Position numbers and translations under genes: made by a program. 64,000 bases of DNA, from positions 1 through 64,000 of the forward strand of contig NZ_LQPS01000032.1 in assembly GCF_002101885.1 (NCBI RefSeq), in the 5' to 3' direction. This document shows positions 60,705 to 64,000 of the stretch, piece by piece. The notes beneath the pieces were generated by a model. That model saw nothing but the letters and a program-made list of their open reading frames with translations, searched no databases and was not told the origin of the DNA. Source of the stretch: Mycolicibacter senuensis. Lineage in GTDB: Bacteria > Actinomycetota > Actinomycetes > Mycobacteriales > Mycobacteriaceae. Each line of letters starts with the position of its first letter. Position 1 is the stretch's first letter.

Positions 60705-62120
60705 TCACCGGGACCCGGCGCACGCCGGCAGCCAGGGCCGCTGCCAACTGCGGTGGCCACGGACCAGTGCCTGGGCGGCCTCCGGCCCCCACGAGCCGCG
60801 CTCATAGGGGTGGACCTCGCCGGGTTGTTCGAGCAACGGGGCCACGATCCGCCACGTCTCCTCGATACTGTCCTCCCGGGCGAACAGTCGGCGGTCGCCA
60901 ACTATCGCGGAATGCAATAGCCGCTCGTAGGGCCGGATCGGTTCACCCAGATCGTGAGCGAAGGAGGAGTCCAGGTGGACGTCACGCCAGGCTCGAGCGT
61001 CCTGATCGTCTTGGGCCACCAGCTGCAGCCGCAGCCCCGGGTCCGGATCGATACGCAACACGATCTGGTTGCGTTGGGCCCGTTCCCGGTGCGCCATGAA
61101 CGCCAGCGCCGGCACCCGGCGGGTGAACAGTCGGACCTCGGTGACCCGTTCGGGCAGTGCCTTGCCCGCGCGCAGGAAGATCGGGACGCCCGCCCAGCGC
61201 CAGTTCTCGATCTCTAGGCGCAGCGCTACGAAGGTCTCGGTCTGCGATCCGTCGGCCACGCCGGGGACCTCGGCATACCCGCGATACTGGCCCCGGACGT
61301 AGTGCGCCGGGTCCGCGGCGGGCATCGCGCGGAAGACCTCGGCCTTCTTGTCGTTGAGGTCATCGTCACCGGGTCCGACCGGCGGCTCCATCGCGACCAG
61401 CGCCAGCACCTGCAGCAAGTGGTTCTGCACCACGTCACGCAACGCACCGACGGCGTCGTAGAAGCCGCCGCGCTCCTCGACACCGAAGTTCTCCGCCATG
61501 GTGATGTGGATCTCGGCGATGCTGTGCCGGTCCCACAGTTCGGCGAGCGTGGTGTTGGCGAACCGCAGGCACTCCAGGTCGGCGACCGGCTGCTTGCCCA
61601 AGAAATGGTCGACCCGCAGGATCTGGTCCTCGCGCAGCACCGCGCGCATCCGGGCGTTGAGGTCGCGGGCCGAGGCCAGGTCATGGCCGAACGGTTTCTC
61701 CACCGCGACCCGGGATCGCTGCAGTAAGCCGGCCCGGCCGAGGTTCTCCACGATCGGGGCGAACAGCGACGGCGGCATCTCCAGGTAGTACAGACACGAC
61801 TGATCGGCGCCGACCCGCTCGGCGAGCTGTTCGTAGAGGGCGGCATCGGTGACGTCCCCGGGCAGATAGGACAACCGCTGCGCCAACCGGCGAAACACCG
61901 CCTCGTCGAACGGTTCGCCGGTGCGACGGATCGCCTCGGCGGCCCGGTTGATCAACTCCTCGACGGTGATGTCGTCGCTGGCCACCCCGAGGATGGGGCC
62001 CTCCAGTAGCTTGCGACGCTCCAGGCGGTACAGCGCGCGAAAGGTCATTTTGCGGGCCAGGTCTCCGGTTATCCCGAAGATCACCAACCGCTGCGACGTC
62101 TCCTCAGCGCGTCCGCCCAA
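60705..62120 (-). CDS. zwf: Glucose-6-phosphate dehydrogenase
   Basis: A 471-residue enzyme making 6-phosphogluconolactone and NADPH from glucose 6-phosphate. GITGDLARKMTFRALYRLER is the cofactor block, RVAVEKPFGHDLASARDLNA and QILRVDHFLGKQPVADLE form the substrate site with the catalytic His. The sequence is close to M. tuberculosis Zwf1. The start is most likely TTG 62120: AGGAGG (62131-62136 on the plus strand) is eight bases before it, whereas the in-frame GTG 62129 overlaps that site. It supplies NADPH for mycolate synthesis and redox defence. It is followed by gnd. Confidence 0.95.
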   Translation of the reverse strand: MGGRAEETSQRLVIFGITGDLARKMTFRALYRLERRKLLEGPILGVASDDITVEELINRAAEAIRRTGEPFDEAVFRRLAQRLSYLPGDVTDAALYEQLAERVGADQSCLYYLEMPPSLFAPIVENLGRAGLLQRSRVAVEKPFGHDLASARDLNARMRAVLREDQILRVDHFLGKQPVADLECLRFANTTLAELWDRHSIAEIHITMAENFGVEERGGFYDAVGALRDVVQNHLLQVLALVAMEPPVGPGDDDLNDKKAEVFRAMPAADPAHYVRGQYRGYAEVPGVADGSQTETFVALRLEIENWRWAGVPIFLRAGKALPERVTEVRLFTRRVPALAFMAHRERAQRNQIVLRIDPDPGLRLQLVAQDDQDARAWRDVHLDSSFAHDLGEPIRPYERLLHSAIVGDRRLFAREDSIEETWRIVAPLLEQPGEVHPYERGSWGPEAAQALVRGHRSWQRPWLPACAGSR

Positions 62121-62221
62121 GTCCGGCACCTCCTGCGTGTTGCTGCTACCCCGCCCGAAGCTAGTGCAACCGCCTGGAAGAAAGCTGTCCGCCGCCGACG
62201 CTGGGCGCGCTCACGCGGTGG

Positions 62222-62644
62222 TCATCCGACCTGGGCGATCCCGGGCGGGAAGTACGGTCCGATACCCCCGGTGTAGACGCCGGGCTGCCAGCCCCGCGCG
62301 CCCAGGCACAACAGCGGCAGGCCGTCGGGCGACTGGGCGGCCGACTGCGGGTTCGGGCACGGTGAACCGATCTCCTGCACCCCGTAGAGCGGGTAGGAGA
62401 TCTGCCAGAACCCGGTGTCCTTGGGCGGCCACTGGTTGGCGATGAAATGGCAGGCCAGCGCCTGGCCGTTGGGGCCGTGGCCGAAGGTGTAGCGCTCCCA
62501 GCTGAAGCACGCGTCGCCCTGCCGCTGGCCGTCGACCATTCCCGGCACATCACCGGGGTAGGCCCCGGCGGCCGGTGCGGCGCCGACGGCGGCTGCCCCG
62601 GCGGCTCCGGCGATGAAAGCAGCTGCAGCTAGTTCACGAATCAT
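62222..62644 (-). CDS. Secreted mycobacterial protein of unknown function
   Basis: A 140-residue exported protein. The signal peptide is residues 1-28 (IRELAAAAFIAGAAGAAAVG, then AAPAAGAYPG). The mature part has four cysteines in ACFSWERYTF, ALACHFIANQW, GSPCPNPQSAAQ and LLCLGARGWQPG, which can form two disulfides, with aromatic and Gly-Pro turns. No catalytic motif. The pattern resembles small envelope proteins found in many mycobacteria. It starts at ATG 62644. The zwf gene lies about 100 bases upstream of the gene's end on the same strand; no clear functional link. Confidence 0.8.
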   Translation of the reverse strand: MIRELAAAAFIAGAAGAAAVGAAPAAGAYPGDVPGMVDGQRQGDACFSWERYTFGHGPNGQALACHFIANQWPPKDTGFWQISYPLYGVQEIGSPCPNPQSAAQSPDGLPLLCLGARGWQPGVYTGGIGPYFPPGIAQVG

Positions 62645-62772
62645 TCTTCAGCCCTTAGTCTGTCGATCCTGGCCAGCAGGCGGCCCCGCGGGGAAGCCTA
62701 ACGGGTGTCGGCGGCGCCTCATCGCGAATCCGCCGAATGCCGCCGATGCACCGGGCGGCTAGAGTGCCGCAG

Positions 62773-63336
62773 ATGACCGCGCAGGGACAGTTCGACGCAT
62801 CGCACGGTCGGCTGCAGCTCAGCACGGGTGTGACCGGCCGCGCCGCGAAGATGGGTCATCGACTCACGATCGCCATGGAGCGCTGGCAGGCGGTGGTGTC
62901 ATGGTCCGGCGAGCAGCCCACCGCGGCGACACTGACCATCGAGGTCGATTCGCTGCGGGTGCTCGGCGGTGAGGGCGGCATGACGCCGCTGACCGGTCCG
63001 GAGAAGGCGCTGATCCGCACCAACGCGCGCAACTGCCTCGCCGCCGACAAGTACGGCCGGATCCGCTTCGAGAGCAGCGAGATCGAGGCGACCGACGACG
63101 GCTATCGGCTGACCGGAGCCCTAGAGATTCGCGGGCGGACGAAGCCGCACGTCATCACCGTGCAGGTGACCGGGCTCGACCGCGCTACGTGGCGAGTGGA
63201 CGGCGACACCGTGGTGCGCCACACCGACTTCGGTGTGCGGCGCTACTCGATGCTGATGGGGGCGATGCAGGTCGCCGACGAGGTGACGGTTTCCTTCTCG
63301 GCGACCGTATCGGCCGACGAGATCCGCGGGTCCTGA
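62773..63336 (+). CDS. YceI-family lipid-binding protein
   Basis: A 187-residue protein from ATG 62773 (MTAQGQFDASHGRLQLSTGV). It forms a lipocalin-like beta-barrel: ATLTIEVDSLRVLGGEGG, RNCLAADKYGRIRFESSEI and YRLTGALEIRGRTKPHVITV are the characteristic strands, and VVRHTDFGVRRYSMLMGAMQ precedes the last strand. No signal peptide. YceI proteins bind isoprenoid quinones or other amphiphiles. The carrier's ligand is unknown. It is convergent with the DUF7159-like gene (17 bases). Confidence 0.9.
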   Translation: MTAQGQFDASHGRLQLSTGVTGRAAKMGHRLTIAMERWQAVVSWSGEQPTAATLTIEVDSLRVLGGEGGMTPLTGPEKALIRTNARNCLAADKYGRIRFESSEIEATDDGYRLTGALEIRGRTKPHVITVQVTGLDRATWRVDGDTVVRHTDFGVRRYSMLMGAMQVADEVTVSFSATVSADEIRGS

Positions 63337-63353
63337 CCCGGCGGCCGCAAGAC

Positions 63354-64000
63354 TCAGCGGCCGGGAAGACGCGGAATTCGCTCGCGGAACCGCTCCAACA
63401 GTGACGCTCCACCGTGCGGCGGCGGTGCCGGCGGCTCCGGGAGCACATCCGTCCCGTCCCACAGCGCTCCGAACTCGACCGGTTCCTCCACAAGCTCGGC
63501 CGGCGGCGCCGGGGCGGCCGGCGGCGGCCCCGCGGGAGCACCGGGCGGCGGGGCGGCGGGGACCGCCACCCGCGCCACCGTCACGTGTTCGGGCGCTCGC
63601 TCATCCGGGAGGTCCCTGCTCGGGCTCAGTTGCAGGCTCACCGCGGCCGACACCGACGCCACGAACATCACCGCGCCCGCGGTCAGCATCGTCAGCGCCC
63701 CGGCGTAGGGCAGCGACATCGAACGCCCGGCGGCCACGGCCCGGCCGGTCCGACCCGCCGCCCGGGCACTCGCCAGCTCCGCGTGCGGCACCAGCGCCCG
63801 TGCGGCCCCGCGCGCCAACGCCTGCTGGGCTCCGGCCTGAACGAAGACCGGTAACGACAGTTTGGCCTCGAGCCGGCGCCCGAGCCGGTCCATGCCGCGC
63901 ATGGAGCCGGTCACCGTCAGCACTTGCGGCCGCCGGCCGCCGGACCCGAAGGTGTCGGCCAGCCACTCGATCACCTCGTCGGTAGTACCGATCGGACAGC
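63354..64000 (-). CDS. DUF7159-like membrane protein, 5' end beyond the window
   Basis: A partial protein: 215 codons are visible, open through position 64000. The N-terminal visible part (IGTTDEVIEWLADTFGSGGR, then RPQVLTVTGSMRGMDRLGRR) is a soluble alpha/beta domain, followed by LPVFVQAGAQQALARGAARA, one membrane helix (LTMLTAGAVMFVASVSAAVS) and a long Pro/Ala-rich tail (AVPAAPPPGAPAGPPPAAPA). This resembles mycobacterial DUF7159 proteins with an actin/Hsp70-like domain. The tail likely lies outside the membrane. Full function and start cannot be read here. Confidence 0.7.
   Translation of the reverse strand, partial: CPIGTTDEVIEWLADTFGSGGRRPQVLTVTGSMRGMDRLGRRLEAKLSLPVFVQAGAQQALARGAARALVPHAELASARAAGRTGRAVAAGRSMSLPYAGALTMLTAGAVMFVASVSAAVSLQLSPSRDLPDERAPEHVTVARVAVPAAPPPGAPAGPPPAAPAPPAELVEEPVEFGALWDGTDVLPEPPAPPPHGGASLLERFRERIPRLPGR

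Overview
The window comes from a mycobacterium (high GC, dense coding on both strands), most likely a non-tuberculous species. The genus call rests on several marker families seen together: tandem S-adenosylmethionine-dependent mycolic acid methyltransferases, two MmpS/MmpL pairs, a PPE-SVP protein, a fatty acyl-AMP ligase, the long isocitrate lyase ICL2, F420-linked oxidoreductases, a mycothiol-type maleylpyruvate isomerase-fold protein and a 13E12-family remnant. No transposase, integrase, phage gene, CRISPR array, rRNA or tRNA was recognised. No intact stretch longer than about 300 bases lacks a gene; the first 313 bases hold only a decayed luciferase-like gene.

Layout. 1-3.7 kb: an accessory-looking edge with a truncated F420 oxidoreductase, a three-gene redox operon facing a MarR regulator across two palindromic operators, a 13E12 remnant and a secreted CBM2 protein. 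3.8-9.1 kb: a rightward run (FadR-type regulator, membrane fatty acid hydroxylase, alpha/beta hydrolase, nitronate monooxygenase, DUF6498 protein, APC permease). 9.1-12.0 kb: an F420 enzyme, a DoxX/TetR divergent pair and a MPI-fold protein. 12.2-17.1 kb: the most striking block, an apparent five-gene operon of four mycolic acid methyltransferases (CmaA2-like, UmaA, CmaA1/MmaA2-like, MmaA4) with a KasB-type beta-ketoacyl-ACP synthase in the middle. It would elongate meromycolate chains and cyclopropanate or hydroxylate them.

17-26.4 kb: Tpx, an MDR reductase, an FKBP lipoprotein, an S4 protein, a transglycosylase, a KstD-like flavoprotein behind a KstR-like box, an NYN protein, an enoyl-CoA hydratase, a coupled membrane protein/metal-hydrolase pair and TetR. 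26.5-37 kb: a cell-envelope lipid export locus: MmpS-MmpL (behind C-tract/G-tract dyads like those of CsoR-family repressors), convergent with PPE, fatty acyl-AMP ligase, TetR, MmpL and MmpS.

37.6-55.4 kb resembles the M. tuberculosis Rv1894c-Rv1916 neighbourhood from memory: ICL2, HD hydrolase, SDR, SGNH hydrolase and acyltransferase-3 pair, ceramidase, STAS, PAP2, YaaA, VanX-like peptidase, MTH1187 protein, Dtd, CinA, small secreted proteins and an NMO-type flavoprotein behind a good KstR box. 55.4-59.6 kb: a tightly overlapping MoxR/DUF58 operon. 59.7-62.1 kb: Gnd and Zwf, the NADPH-producing pentose phosphate pair. The window ends with a secreted protein, a YceI protein and the 3' part of a DUF7159-like gene.
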